The notes: a model not told the origin generated them from the letters alone. Numbered from the stretch's first letter, positions 45,673 through 54,606 are shown. The stretch: 64,000 nucleotides of DNA from Mageeibacillus sp. UBA6976 (GCA_002450155.1 DJYO01000027.1:124001-188000), one strand, 5' to 3'. A program made the numbers and translations.

Positions 45673-46773
45673 TCACCTGTCTTTGTAGTAGATATCGATA
45701 TCAACGTCGCCTTCTATGCCGTCTATCCTGCCGATGGCATTGACCTGCCACAGGATGTAGTCCCCCTCATAGGAGGTCTGTTCGGTATAGTGGGCAAGCC
45801 AAACATCGTATGTAAGAGGATACCAGAGGGTCTCAAGATAGTATTTGCTTGAATAGAGCATGGTATCGTAACCGTATTTGCTCATCTCATCGGCAAAGGC
45901 ATAGAAGAGATTATTAAGATCCAGAATGCTCAGATTGTACTGCTGGAATCTCTTAAAGGCCTCCCAGTCGTATCCTATTGGGAAGTCCAGTTCTTCTCCG
46001 TCCAGAAGCTCAGCCAGCTTATCCGCATGCTCCCTTATTATCTCCTCGGTATTACCGAAGGTATAGATATAGACTCCTACCAGAAGTCCGGCTGCCTTGG
46101 CCTGTTCAAGATTGGTCTTGAAGTAGGAGTCCTCGATCAGTTCTCCCTCGTTATAGACCATGGCCCTGAGTATTACGAAATCACAGCCTGCGGCCTTAAC
46201 CGCATTAAAATCGATCTCTCCCTGCCATTTGGAGACATCGATGCCAAGGAGCACCTGATCCGAATCGTATTTGGCAACAAAATCGCTGTAACTTATAGTA
46301 GTGTGGGTATCCTCAGTGGGTTGCGTGGACTGCTGTGTCTCTGTTACCGGTTCGATTATCTTAAGTGTGAAAGAACCGGTGGCAGAATTACCTGCATCAT
46401 CTGTAATAGTTAAGTTTATGGGGTACTCTCCTATTACCGATGTGTCATATTCTCCGGTTACAGTAAGCTCTACCGAAGCATCCCTGTCGTCTATATAGCT
46501 TAGATAATTATCCACGGTAAAGGTATCACCCTTCTCAAGGGTCACGGTGTTTGGGATCTTAAGCCAGATAGGCGCCGTAATGTCTTCTCCCTGAGGGACC
46601 AGCTTATAAGCAGACCCTTCGGAAGGCACTGATTCAGAAGGAATGGCGGCTTCTGTCTCAGAAGCAATGCTCTCAGCAGGTTCTGATGTCTCCGGCTCTT
46701 GCTCCCTATTGCAGCCTGCAAGAGATAAGAGCATTGCAAAAGCTATGGTAGATGCAGTTATTTTACGTAACAT
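45673..46773 (-). CDS. lipoprotein with Ig-like domain and GH25 lysozyme domain
   Basis: 366 residues. A lipobox LSLAGC ends the signal peptide (Cys about residue 20). Then a Glu/Ser-rich linker, a bacterial Ig-like module (about 65-145, ending NLTITDDAGNSATGSFTLKI) and a glycoside hydrolase family 25 domain (about 175-366). GH25 marks: GIDVSKWQGEIDF, FVILRAMVYNEG, the catalytic Asp-x-Glu in IGYDWEAF and LWQVNAIGRIDGIEGDVDID. It probably cleaves peptidoglycan outside the membrane in wall turnover. GGAG precedes the ATG at 46773. It is 4 bases from holA. Confidence 0.9.
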   Translation of the reverse strand: MLRKITASTIAFAMLLSLAGCNREQEPETSEPAESIASETEAAIPSESVPSEGSAYKLVPQGEDITAPIWLKIPNTVTLEKGDTFTVDNYLSYIDDRDASVELTVTGEYDTSVIGEYPINLTITDDAGNSATGSFTLKIIEPVTETQQSTQPTEDTHTTISYSDFVAKYDSDQVLLGIDVSKWQGEIDFNAVKAAGCDFVILRAMVYNEGELIEDSYFKTNLEQAKAAGLLVGVYIYTFGNTEEIIREHADKLAELLDGEELDFPIGYDWEAFKRFQQYNLSILDLNNLFYAFADEMSKYGYDTMLYSSKYYLETLWYPLTYDVWLAHYTEQTSYEGDYILWQVNAIGRIDGIEGDVDIDIYYKDR

Positions 46774-46846
46774 ATTAGTCTCCGAGATCGTTTGCATATA
46801 TAGTAACACATTGTTGCCTATATCTTTCAGCCCCCCTTGATTACAC

Positions 46847-49117
46847 CTATCTTGCCTCAATTATCACCGCACCTTGAGTATCAGTCCGTAATATGCTTAT
46901 GCCCTGCTCTTCAAGCCTTGCAAGGGTCTCATCCGACGGGTGACCGTAGAAGTTATCTGCCCCTACTGATATTACTGCGATATCAGGGCTCGAAGCTTCA
47001 AGAAATGCTGCCGAAGTAGAATATCTTGAGCCGTGGTGTGCGACTTTAAGGATATCTGTATCAGGAACTATGCCAAGGTCAAGGAGTTCTTCTTCAGTGG
47101 AAAGCCCGATATCCCCGGTAAAGAGCACCTTAAGATCCCCGGCATTGAGAGTCATTACAAGGCTCTGTTCATTGCCTCCCCCTGAAGCTTCAAGGGGATA
47201 GAGGATATCTATCCTAACTTCGGAAGAAAGTTCAAAGCTTGTACCGGCTGAGGCTTTATTTACACATGCAACAAACGAAGGATCGAGATCTAAAGCAGCA
47301 AGGAAATCCGATACATCCTCATCGATATCAGTATAAGCAGTATATATGGATCCGATCCGATTCTGCCTCATGAGGGCGACTATCCCTGCAGCATGGTCAG
47401 TATCCCAGTGACTCATGAAGGCATAGTCCACCCTTGCGATGCCATAGTAGTCAAGGATATCCCTTACTGTCTTATCCCCTTCTTCGTAGATACCGGCATC
47501 TATAAGGCAGGTCTTATCCGGAGTTATAACAAGGCAGCAATCCCCTTGCCCCACATCTGCAAATACTACCGTAGCTTTAGGCCTGTTGCAGAAACTTACG
47601 ATCTCAAAACCTATTGTTATGCAAAGCAATATAGATAAAGGCTTTATGAGGACTCTCCTCGCAAAGCAGTCAGGAACCAGCAAAACAGCTACCGCCGGGA
47701 GTGCCAGAGCCCCGATGCCACCCGTTACTGCCGGAGGAACAGATGCGAAAACTGATTTCACCCGTCCCTTCTCCATGAGTCCTGCCAAAAGATCAAGCAT
47801 AAAAGTCAGAGGAGCAGTTATCCCCGTAATAAGAGAGGGCATAAAGAAGATGCAGCAAAACTCACAAATGACCCCTGCCAGTACCTGCAAAAGAAACAGG
47901 ACCGGACTTAACCTGTAAGACGTCATATCCCACAGGGGCATGAGACCCAGGCTTGCGCAGAATGCAGGAGATATAACATCTCTGATACTCTTGGGGATAT
48001 AGAGTTTCTCAAGGCCTTTGTTTACTCTGTCCCCAAGAAACACTATGGCGATACAAGAAGCAAAGCTCATGGTAAACCCTGATGACAATGCCGCAAATGG
48101 ATCTGCCATGAGCATCACCATTACAGCAAGGCAGATCGCAGATACCCTGTCCCTTCCTGCAAATGAGCAGCAGCTCATTATAGAAGCTCTGGTGACAGAT
48201 TCGCTGAAACCCGTGATGAGCCCTATTGCCACGGCAAATAGTATGTACACCGGTACCGCCCGGCTCTTCCTGAGCTTAAGAGCCTTGATAAGATAGGGCA
48301 ATACAAACAGAAATCCTGCAAAATGCATTCCTGATACAGCCAGGAGATGAGAACAGTCACACATCTTGAAGTTATAAGAGGTTTCTTCATCAAGAAGTGA
48401 AGTATCTCCCAGGCATAAAGCTGCAATAAGCATCCTCTTACCCGGGTCGTATAGAGAAAGCTTATCCAGGATCCTAAGCCTTATCCGGTAAATAAACTCC
48501 AGGAAAGAATATATAAGGCCTTTGTTATCCGTAATAAGCTCAGCCCTGTCACAAAACATAACCCTGTTTATGCCTTTGCGCCTTAGATAGCTTCTGTAAT
48601 CGAATCCGCCGGGATTCGAACCTGAAGAAGGCTCTTGCAGCTCATCTGATACTCTTATTATGTCCCCTTCGCCGATATCGTCCGCTATTTTGGGTATCAC
48701 CATGACCCGAAAGCCGTTATCCGTCTCACATTCGATCCTCAAAGATCCGTCGAGCCTTCTGTCTATCCTTGTAACAATAAGACCAACAGGATCTGTATCA
48801 AGGGTCTTATTTAAGGTCATATTGATATAAAGACCAAGAAAAACACTGATACAAGCTATGCTACAATATACAAGGATATGACTTAGGAGCTTATACCTGA
48901 TAAAGATAAAGGTTGAGGCTATAAGCCCTGCCGTTATGGATAGCGCTGCAACAAACAGAGGCAAGCTTGCCTGCATATCACTTGCAAAGTAGGATATCAG
49001 GCATGAAATATACATAGCGCAGGCAGGCATAAGAAGGGGCCTTCTGTCAGAAAGGCTTAAACCTTCCCTCGAAGGCAGCATGAGAGTATCTGCTCTTTGC
49101 CTTAACTTAGATAACAT
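46847..49117 (-). CDS. comEC: ComEC/Rec2 DNA-uptake channel
   Basis: About 756 residues. Order: two or three membrane helices and a DUF4131-type extracellular region (about 30-220), the competence core with HLLAVSGMHFAG and many helices (about 240-500), and a C-terminal metallo-beta-lactamase-like domain (about 515-756) with MSHWDTDHAAG (H-x-D-x-D-H) and VAHHGSRYSTS. It transports single-stranded DNA into the cytoplasm in natural transformation. The ATG at 49117 lacks a ribosome site. It stands 6 bases after a TACAAT box, so either the mRNA is leaderless or a later Met is used. A repeat array lies upstream. Confidence 0.9.
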   Translation of the reverse strand: MLSKLRQRADTLMLPSREGLSLSDRRPLLMPACAMYISCLISYFASDMQASLPLFVAALSITAGLIASTFIFIRYKLLSHILVYCSIACISVFLGLYINMTLNKTLDTDPVGLIVTRIDRRLDGSLRIECETDNGFRVMVIPKIADDIGEGDIIRVSDELQEPSSGSNPGGFDYRSYLRRKGINRVMFCDRAELITDNKGLIYSFLEFIYRIRLRILDKLSLYDPGKRMLIAALCLGDTSLLDEETSYNFKMCDCSHLLAVSGMHFAGFLFVLPYLIKALKLRKSRAVPVYILFAVAIGLITGFSESVTRASIMSCCSFAGRDRVSAICLAVMVMLMADPFAALSSGFTMSFASCIAIVFLGDRVNKGLEKLYIPKSIRDVISPAFCASLGLMPLWDMTSYRLSPVLFLLQVLAGVICEFCCIFFMPSLITGITAPLTFMLDLLAGLMEKGRVKSVFASVPPAVTGGIGALALPAVAVLLVPDCFARRVLIKPLSILLCITIGFEIVSFCNRPKATVVFADVGQGDCCLVITPDKTCLIDAGIYEEGDKTVRDILDYYGIARVDYAFMSHWDTDHAAGIVALMRQNRIGSIYTAYTDIDEDVSDFLAALDLDPSFVACVNKASAGTSFELSSEVRIDILYPLEASGGGNEQSLVMTLNAGDLKVLFTGDIGLSTEEELLDLGIVPDTDILKVAHHGSRYSTSAAFLEASSPDIAVISVGADNFYGHPSDETLARLEEQGISILRTDTQGAVIIEAR

Positions 49118-49123
49118 ATCCAG

Positions 49124-49180
49124 ATTGTAATACCCTGGAAGACCGGATTTATCCGACAAAAACGGTAAAAAACCGACAAA
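49124..49180 (-). promoter_or_regulatory. phased TTTGTCG repeats and -10 box of comEC
   Basis: CGACAAA (TTTGTCG in the transcription direction) occurs at 49154 and 49174, exactly 20 bp apart, with a degenerate copy GGTAAAA at 49164. TACAAT (49124-49129) lies 24 bases downstream of the first copy, the same geometry as in the pseudopilin promoter at 31067-31123. No -35 is recognisable, pointing to activator dependence. Confidence 0.6.
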
Positions 49181-49192
49181 CGGAGAACACAT

Positions 49193-49795
49193 ATGAGCGA
49201 TATCAACTTCAATAAGACGAGATTTATCAAAGTTGCTGTAACACCGAACGATCTGCCTGATAACAAATTGCCCGAGATCGTGCTGTCAGGCAAGTCAAAT
49301 GTAGGCAAATCCTCACTTATCAATGCTCTTGGCAATAACAAAAAGCTGGCCAAGGTCTCCCAGACCCCCGGCAAGACGAGAGAGATCATATACTTCAATA
49401 TAGATGACAGGATCCTTCTGACTGACCTGCCGGGCTATGGCTATTCTGCAGCTTCCAAAGGAAAGACCAAGGCATTCTCAGAGCTCTGCGACAACTATTT
49501 CAGGTCCGGAAGGAAGTTTGCCCTGGTACTTCACCTTATAGATATAAGGCATGAACCCTCCGACAATGACAAGGCCATGCTGGATTTCCTTAATGCTTCC
49601 GGTATTCCTTATTTCCTCGTATTTACCAAATGCGACAAGATGAGCAAGGCTCAGGTATCAAGAAATCTTCAGATGATGTCAAGATGCCTTGATTTTCGTG
49701 AAGATGCCTGTATTTACGCGGTTTCCTCCCAAAACAAAGCCGGAATCGATGACCTGAGAGACGGACTTTCACAATATTTGTCAGGAATGAATTGA
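49193..49795 (+). CDS. engB: EngB/YsxC ribosome-biogenesis GTPase
   Basis: 200 residues. G1 GKSNVGKSSL, the conserved TPGKTR switch (G2), G3 DLPGYGYS, G4 FTKCDK and G5-like VSSQNK are all intact. It is a GTPase needed for 50S assembly. CGGAG lies 7 bases before the ATG. It is divergent from comEC, and the repeat array lies between the two genes. In many Firmicutes it follows clpX or lonA; here it stands alone before the prs pair. Confidence 0.94.
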   Translation: MSDINFNKTRFIKVAVTPNDLPDNKLPEIVLSGKSNVGKSSLINALGNNKKLAKVSQTPGKTREIIYFNIDDRILLTDLPGYGYSAASKGKTKAFSELCDNYFRSGRKFALVLHLIDIRHEPSDNDKAMLDFLNASGIPYFLVFTKCDKMSKAQVSRNLQMMSRCLDFREDACIYAVSSQNKAGIDDLRDGLSQYLSGMN

Positions 49796-49869
49796 AATTT
49801 TGAACAATAATCAGAATAGTTTTTACTCATTTTTTTATACGAATGTACTTTGAAAAATAATTATTCTCA

Positions 49870-49875
49870 TATAAT
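49870..49875 (+). promoter_or_regulatory. -10 box of the prs-prs-rqcH operon
   Basis: A perfect TATAAT lies in a very AT-rich 113-base gap. TTGAAA is present upstream but only 14 bases away, too close for a normal -35, so the upstream element is unclear. The leader of about 27 bases ends with AAAGGGG before the GTG start. Confidence 0.5.
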
Positions 49876-49908
49876 ATTTTAGTATCACTTGAAAGGGGTA
49901 GCTAACCA

Positions 49909-51126
49909 GTGAGCAACTTGTATCAGGATTCCGATTATACACAGACTGCTCTTGCACCCTTTGGTCCTATCGGTATCATCTCCCACACAGCTAACAGGGA
50001 TTTTGCCCGCAAGGTTTCTGACGTTCTCTCAAGCAAGCGTAAGAAGCGGCTTGAGGAACATACAAATCCTTATGTCGATACACCGGGTTATGCCAGGACC
50101 AATTACATTATCGATTCCTCCAACACCAGATTCCAGAGCGGCGAAGCCAAATTTACCCTCGGAGAGAGTGTCAGAGGTCATGACATCTTTATAATAACAG
50201 ATGTCCTCTCCCATAATTTAGAGTTTAATCTTGCTTCAAGTTCTCACGTCATAAGCGCAGATGACCATTATATGGATCTGCTGAGGATCATATCCGTATG
50301 TTCCGGCAAGGCAAAGCGCATTAATGTCATCATGCCCTTTGTATACGAAGGCAGACGCGAGAAATTAGATTCCCACAGAGAATCCTACGATTGTGCTGAT
50401 ATGCTCAAGAAGCTCTATAAGCTGGGCGTTGCCAATCTCATAATCTTTGACCCTCATGACGGCAGAATCGCAAATGCAGTGCCTCTCATGTCAATTGAAT
50501 ACCCAAAGTGCCAGTATAAGCTCACTTCTTCCCTGCTCACCAGGTTCGGTTCCATTAAGCTCGATAAGGAGAGCACTATCGTGGTAACACCTGATGAATC
50601 GGGAATGAGCAGAGGCATCTTCTATTCATCCCATCTTAATCTTCCTCTCGGCATCTTCTACCGTGACAGGGATTACACGGTCAAGGTAAACGGCGAGCAC
50701 CCCATTAAGGAATTCAGATATCTGGGCGACGATGTAACAGGAAGAGACATCCTGCTCATTGACGACATGATCAATTCCGGATCAACAATGCTCAGGACAG
50801 CAGCAAAGCTCCATGCCAAAGGAGCCAAGGACATCTACTGCATTGCACCCTTCGGCCTCTTTACCGAGGGATTTGAAGTCTTCGACAAGGCATACAGCGA
50901 CGGCATCATCAAGGCAGTCTGCTGCACTAACCTTAATTACCATCCCGAAGAGATATTCAGCCACGAATGGTATCTCGAGGCAGACATGGTACCCTATATC
51001 GCCCGCATCATCGAAGCTCTCAACCTCGATGAATCGGTATATGACCTCATTAACTCAACTACACGTCTGACTGAGCTTGCACATCAGATCAGACTTGGAG
51101 AGATATTTGACGAATTCAGTGAATAA
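49909..51126 (+). CDS. PRPP synthetase homologue 1 (long form, altered catalytic loop)
   Basis: 405 residues, longer than the usual 315 because of N-terminal and internal additions. Family segments: SVRGHDIFIITDV, the ATP-loop region GRREKLDSHRES, FDPHDGRIANAVP with the catalytic His, VVTPDESGMSRG, and the PRPP-type loop LLIDDMINSGSTM. In the flexible loop, where active enzymes have Lys-Arg-Arg, this protein reads Arg-Asp-Arg (252-254). I infer that it is regulatory or of low activity, perhaps in complex with its neighbour. The start is a GTG with AAAGGGG about 10 bases upstream. The second copy follows after 27 bases. Confidence 0.85.
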   Translation: MSNLYQDSDYTQTALAPFGPIGIISHTANRDFARKVSDVLSSKRKKRLEEHTNPYVDTPGYARTNYIIDSSNTRFQSGEAKFTLGESVRGHDIFIITDVLSHNLEFNLASSSHVISADDHYMDLLRIISVCSGKAKRINVIMPFVYEGRREKLDSHRESYDCADMLKKLYKLGVANLIIFDPHDGRIANAVPLMSIEYPKCQYKLTSSLLTRFGSIKLDKESTIVVTPDESGMSRGIFYSSHLNLPLGIFYRDRDYTVKVNGEHPIKEFRYLGDDVTGRDILLIDDMINSGSTMLRTAAKLHAKGAKDIYCIAPFGLFTEGFEVFDKAYSDGIIKAVCCTNLNYHPEEIFSHEWYLEADMVPYIARIIEALNLDESVYDLINSTTRLTELAHQIRLGEIFDEFSE

Positions 51127-51153
51127 CACATAGGAAAGGCAGGATTATTCAAA

Positions 51154-52362
51154 ATGACTTCAGCATCTGATGAAAGAGCTTATTCACGTTACGACCAATA
51201 CGGCGACAACCCCATGGCACCGGTAGGTCCTATTGGACTTATCGCCCTCAAAGGAAGTGAAGATTTCACAGAGAAGGTCAACTTCTACCTGAACAAGAGA
51301 CGTTCCGAATATCAGCAGGAGCAGTTCGTTAATACATATCCCGGATTCTTCCGTGAGGATTACAGGATCCCCGTTGACAACGTAAGGTTCTCCTCCGGTG
51401 AAGGTAAGGCCGTTGTAAAGAATACCGTAAGAGGTCATGACCTTTATCTTGTTTCAGATGTCCTCAATTGTTCCTGCACCTATAAGATGTATGGTATGGA
51501 TAACCATATGTCACCTGATGACCACTATCAGGATCTTAAGAGAGTCATCCTCGCCTGCTCCGGTAAGTCCAGAAGGATCAATGTCATCATGCCTTTCCTT
51601 TATGAGAGCCGTCAGCACAAGAGAAACGCCAGAGAGTCATTAGACTGTGCTTTTGCTCTCGAAGAGCTCTACGATCTCGGTGTTGCAAACATCATTACAT
51701 TCGATGCCCACGACGAGAGAGTTGCCAATGCTATCCCTCTCGCAGGCTTTGAATCACTTCAGACTACATATCAGATCATCAAGGAGATGTACCGTCAGGT
51801 TCCTGACCTCTCATTCTCCAAGGGTAAGTTCACCGTTGTATCCCCTGATGAAGGCGGTATCCCCAGAGCAATGTATTATGCATCCATCCTCGGAGTGCCC
51901 CTCGGAACATTCTATAAGAGAAGAGACTATACTCAGGTAGTCAACGGCAGAAACCCCATCATCGCTCACGAGTTCCTCGGAGATTCCGTTGAAGGTCTGG
52001 ATATCCTTATCGTAGACGACATGATCTCATCCGGCGATTCCATGCTCGATATTGCCCGTGCCATGAAGGACAGAGGCGCACGCAACGTTTTCTGCGCTGT
52101 TACCTTTGCCCTCTTTACCGAAGGCATCGACAACTTCAACAAGGCTTACGAAGAAGGCATCATCAACAAGGTATTTGCAACAAACCTCATCTACCGCCGT
52201 CCTGAGCTTCTGCAGGCTCCCTGGTATGCAGATGTTAACATGTGCAAGTTCGTAGCTCTCCTCATAGACGCTATCAACCACGATGCTTCACTTTCTAATC
52301 TCATCAATCCTACAGAGAAGATCAAGAAGCTCCTCAAAGAGAAGGAAAATATCGATCTGTAA
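51154..52362 (+). CDS. PRPP synthetase homologue 2 (long form, catalytic loop intact)
   Basis: 402 residues and clearly paralogous to the preceding gene along its whole length. Shared blocks are PVGPIGLIAL near the start, NTVRGHDLYLVSDV, ESRQHKRNARES (ATP-binding Arg/Lys cluster), FDAHDERVANAIP, VVSPDEGGIPRA and ILIVDDMISSGDSM. The flexible-loop Lys-Arg-Arg (255-257, FYKRRDY) is preserved. This is the better candidate for the active enzyme making PRPP from ribose-5-phosphate and ATP for nucleotide, histidine and tryptophan synthesis. AGGA precedes the ATG. Its stop shares a base with the next gene. Confidence 0.88.
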   Translation: MTSASDERAYSRYDQYGDNPMAPVGPIGLIALKGSEDFTEKVNFYLNKRRSEYQQEQFVNTYPGFFREDYRIPVDNVRFSSGEGKAVVKNTVRGHDLYLVSDVLNCSCTYKMYGMDNHMSPDDHYQDLKRVILACSGKSRRINVIMPFLYESRQHKRNARESLDCAFALEELYDLGVANIITFDAHDERVANAIPLAGFESLQTTYQIIKEMYRQVPDLSFSKGKFTVVSPDEGGIPRAMYYASILGVPLGTFYKRRDYTQVVNGRNPIIAHEFLGDSVEGLDILIVDDMISSGDSMLDIARAMKDRGARNVFCAVTFALFTEGIDNFNKAYEEGIINKVFATNLIYRRPELLQAPWYADVNMCKFVALLIDAINHDASLSNLINPTEKIKKLLKEKENIDL

Positions 52363-52703
52363 TGGCACAAAAGAGATCTTCATCAAGCAATACAAAAAGA
52401 AAGACTTCGGCTTCAAGACCGAAGTCTTCTTCTAATGCCGGGAAGCAGAAACAGGCACAGCCGGTACCTCAGGTTACCTTCAAAGATCTGTTCCACAGAT
52501 TCAGCAAGACCAGATTCTTCAGGCCCTTGCTGATATTTGTTATCACGGTCCTCATTATAGGTCTGGACCTGCTTATATCATGGAATTCATATAACGTATT
52601 CTTCATGCTTGTAGGCATAGAGCTCCTCATAGGTCTTATAATCTGGATAGTAATGCTGCTCAAGAGCGCTTCAGCCTCACCTGAAAACCAAGAACCGGAG
52701 TAA
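52362..52703 (+). CDS. small two-helix membrane protein
   Basis: 113 residues. A long Ser/Lys/Arg-rich, apparently unstructured N-terminus (about 1-38), then an amphipathic stretch and two membrane helices (about 54-73 and 79-100), and a short polar tail. The ATG overlaps the stop of the second PRPP synthetase gene (TAATG) and has no ribosome site of its own, so it depends on translational coupling. I do not recognise a family; it lies between prs and rqcH with 7 bases to the latter. Confidence 0.72.
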   Translation: MAQKRSSSSNTKRKTSASRPKSSSNAGKQKQAQPVPQVTFKDLFHRFSKTRFFRPLLIFVITVLIIGLDLLISWNSYNVFFMLVGIELLIGLIIWIVMLLKSASASPENQEPE

Positions 52704-52710
52704 TAGTAAA

Positions 52711-54606
52711 TTGGCTTTAGACGGTATAACCTGTGAACTCCTGGCCCGTGAACTTAACGATATGCTCGAAGGAAGACGTATCGATAAGATCTTTATGCCT
52801 GACAGATTTACTCTTATACTGCATATAAGAACAAGAGAAGGGATCTCCAAACTTCTTATATCCATCAATCCCGGCTCCCAGAGAGCAGGTTTTACCGAGA
52901 CAACCAGATCAAATCCCCAGATGCCTCCTTCTTTTTGCATGCTGCTGAGAAAGCATCTGTCGGGCTCAAGGATAACAAGCGTTACCAATCCCGGCTACGA
53001 GAGGATCATAGAATTCCACTGCTCCAATACAGATGAGCTCAAGGATAACAAGGAATTTACTCTTACGGCAGAGCTTATGGGCAGATTCTCAAATCTCATA
53101 CTGATAAACGGTTCCGGCAAGATCCTTGACAGCGCGATACATGTAGATTACCAGGTCTCAAGAGTAAGAGAGATCATGCCTGCAAGGATATACGAGTATC
53201 CCCCGCTCCAAGATAAGATCACGCCGGACGATGCACTTGAGATGCTGAATAAGGACCGGATGTGCATTTTGGAGGATGAGAAAGCCCGGCCTATAGAAAA
53301 GGCTTTAGTAAATTCAATTAAGGGTATGTCCCCTCTTCTGGCAAGGCAGCTTTGCCACAAAGCAGGAATTGACGAACGTATCCCCTGCCATGATCTTGGC
53401 GAAGCTGAGATAGAATCTCTTAATAAGGAATGCCGGCTTTTCTTTGAAGATGTGATCAATAACACTTATACCCCCAGAGTTTTCTACGGTCCCGAAGGAG
53501 AGCCCTGTGAATTTGCCCCCATGGCTCTTGTGGGCTACGAGAAGACCCGCGAAGTCAGGAATCTGTCAGAGGCTCTTGATATCTTCTATAAGGCTAAAGA
53601 GTCCGGCATAGACCTGGAAGCAAGAAGGCACCGTCTGATGCAGATCGTAAACAGTGCCATCTCCCGTCTTATAAAGAAGCGGGATGTCCACGACAAGGAT
53701 CTGGCCGAGGGTGCAATGGCCGGAAAATATAAGCTCTACGGAGACCTTATCCTTACCTACAAATATATGGTAAAACCTCAGGCTGCAGAGCTTGTCTGCA
53801 CAAACTATGAGAAAGATCCTCCGGAAGACATAACCATACCCCTTGATCCTTCGATGGGGGCTTCGGATAATTCCCAAGAATACTACAAGAGATTCCGCAA
53901 GGCAAAGAGAAAAGCCGAGCTCGCAGAGGAATATATCAGAGAAGATGACCTTGGGCTCGCCTATCTAAGATCCCTTAAGACAGCTATTGAATCAGCTTCC
54001 TGCGAAGAAGACCTGGAAGCATTGGAAGAAGAGATCAAGGAAGAATCGAGTCAGATAAAGAAAGCAAAGCCTGTCCAGAATACCGGAGACCCTAATAAGC
54101 AGGTAGGCATCGCCAAATCCGGCAAGGCTTCATCAAGAGCGTTAAGAGAAGCGGCAAAGAGGGCTCAGGACCGCAATAAGAAGATAAGCTCTAAGAAGAA
54201 GGAAGTCTCTTTCAGAAAGAGGATCACCTCTGACGGCTATGAGATCTTATCCGGCAGGAACAATATCCAGAACGATAAGCTCACCTTCCAGATAGCTTCA
54301 AAGCAGGACTGGTGGTTCCATATCAAGGGACTCCCCGGTACCCATGTCATATTGAAGGTCCGTCCCGGCGAAGATATGCCTTCAGACAATGCCGTGATAG
54401 AGGCAGCTGAGCTTGCAGCCTTTTATTCCAAGAGCACCATACTCGAAGAACACCTTGAAGGCAAAGGCTCAAAGCCGGGATTTATCAAGGCAGAGGTAGA
54501 CTACTGCCCTGTATCCCATGTCAAAAAGATCCCCGGAGCCAAGCCCGGAATGGTCATATACAAGGAATACTATTCAATAGTCGTGGACTGCAAGGATCCT
54601 TCCTAG
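52711..54606 (+). CDS. rqcH: RqcH (NFACT family), ribosome-associated quality control factor
   Basis: 631 residues. NFACT-N domain (about 1-180) with MALDGITCELLARELN and ELMGRFSNLILIN; a helix-hairpin-helix and coiled-coil middle (about 190-480, many Lys/Glu/Arg); and the NFACT-R domain (about 500-631) with YEILSGRNNIQNDKLTF, DWWFHIKGLPGTHVIL and KPGFIKAEVDYCPVSHVKKIPGAKPGMV. RqcH recruits tRNA-Ala to stalled 50S subunits and directs alanine tailing. Older annotation would call it fibronectin-binding protein. The start is TTG with GGAG about 10 bases upstream. Its stop overlaps the convergent MATE gene by 4 bases. Confidence 0.94.
   Translation: MALDGITCELLARELNDMLEGRRIDKIFMPDRFTLILHIRTREGISKLLISINPGSQRAGFTETTRSNPQMPPSFCMLLRKHLSGSRITSVTNPGYERIIEFHCSNTDELKDNKEFTLTAELMGRFSNLILINGSGKILDSAIHVDYQVSRVREIMPARIYEYPPLQDKITPDDALEMLNKDRMCILEDEKARPIEKALVNSIKGMSPLLARQLCHKAGIDERIPCHDLGEAEIESLNKECRLFFEDVINNTYTPRVFYGPEGEPCEFAPMALVGYEKTREVRNLSEALDIFYKAKESGIDLEARRHRLMQIVNSAISRLIKKRDVHDKDLAEGAMAGKYKLYGDLILTYKYMVKPQAAELVCTNYEKDPPEDITIPLDPSMGASDNSQEYYKRFRKAKRKAELAEEYIREDDLGLAYLRSLKTAIESASCEEDLEALEEEIKEESSQIKKAKPVQNTGDPNKQVGIAKSGKASSRALREAAKRAQDRNKKISSKKKEVSFRKRITSDGYEILSGRNNIQNDKLTFQIASKQDWWFHIKGLPGTHVILKVRPGEDMPSDNAVIEAAELAAFYSKSTILEEHLEGKGSKPGFIKAEVDYCPVSHVKKIPGAKPGMVIYKEYYSIVVDCKDPS

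Noticed and set aside
46774..46846. TGTTACTAT element as a promoter of the GH25 lipoprotein gene
   Set aside because: A partial extended -10 match without a -35; read-through from comEC is equally likely, so it was not listed.
49125..49153. TTGTAA-17-TTTATC as a plus-strand promoter for engB
   Set aside because: The -10 matches consensus at only three of six positions; engB transcription start remains unknown.
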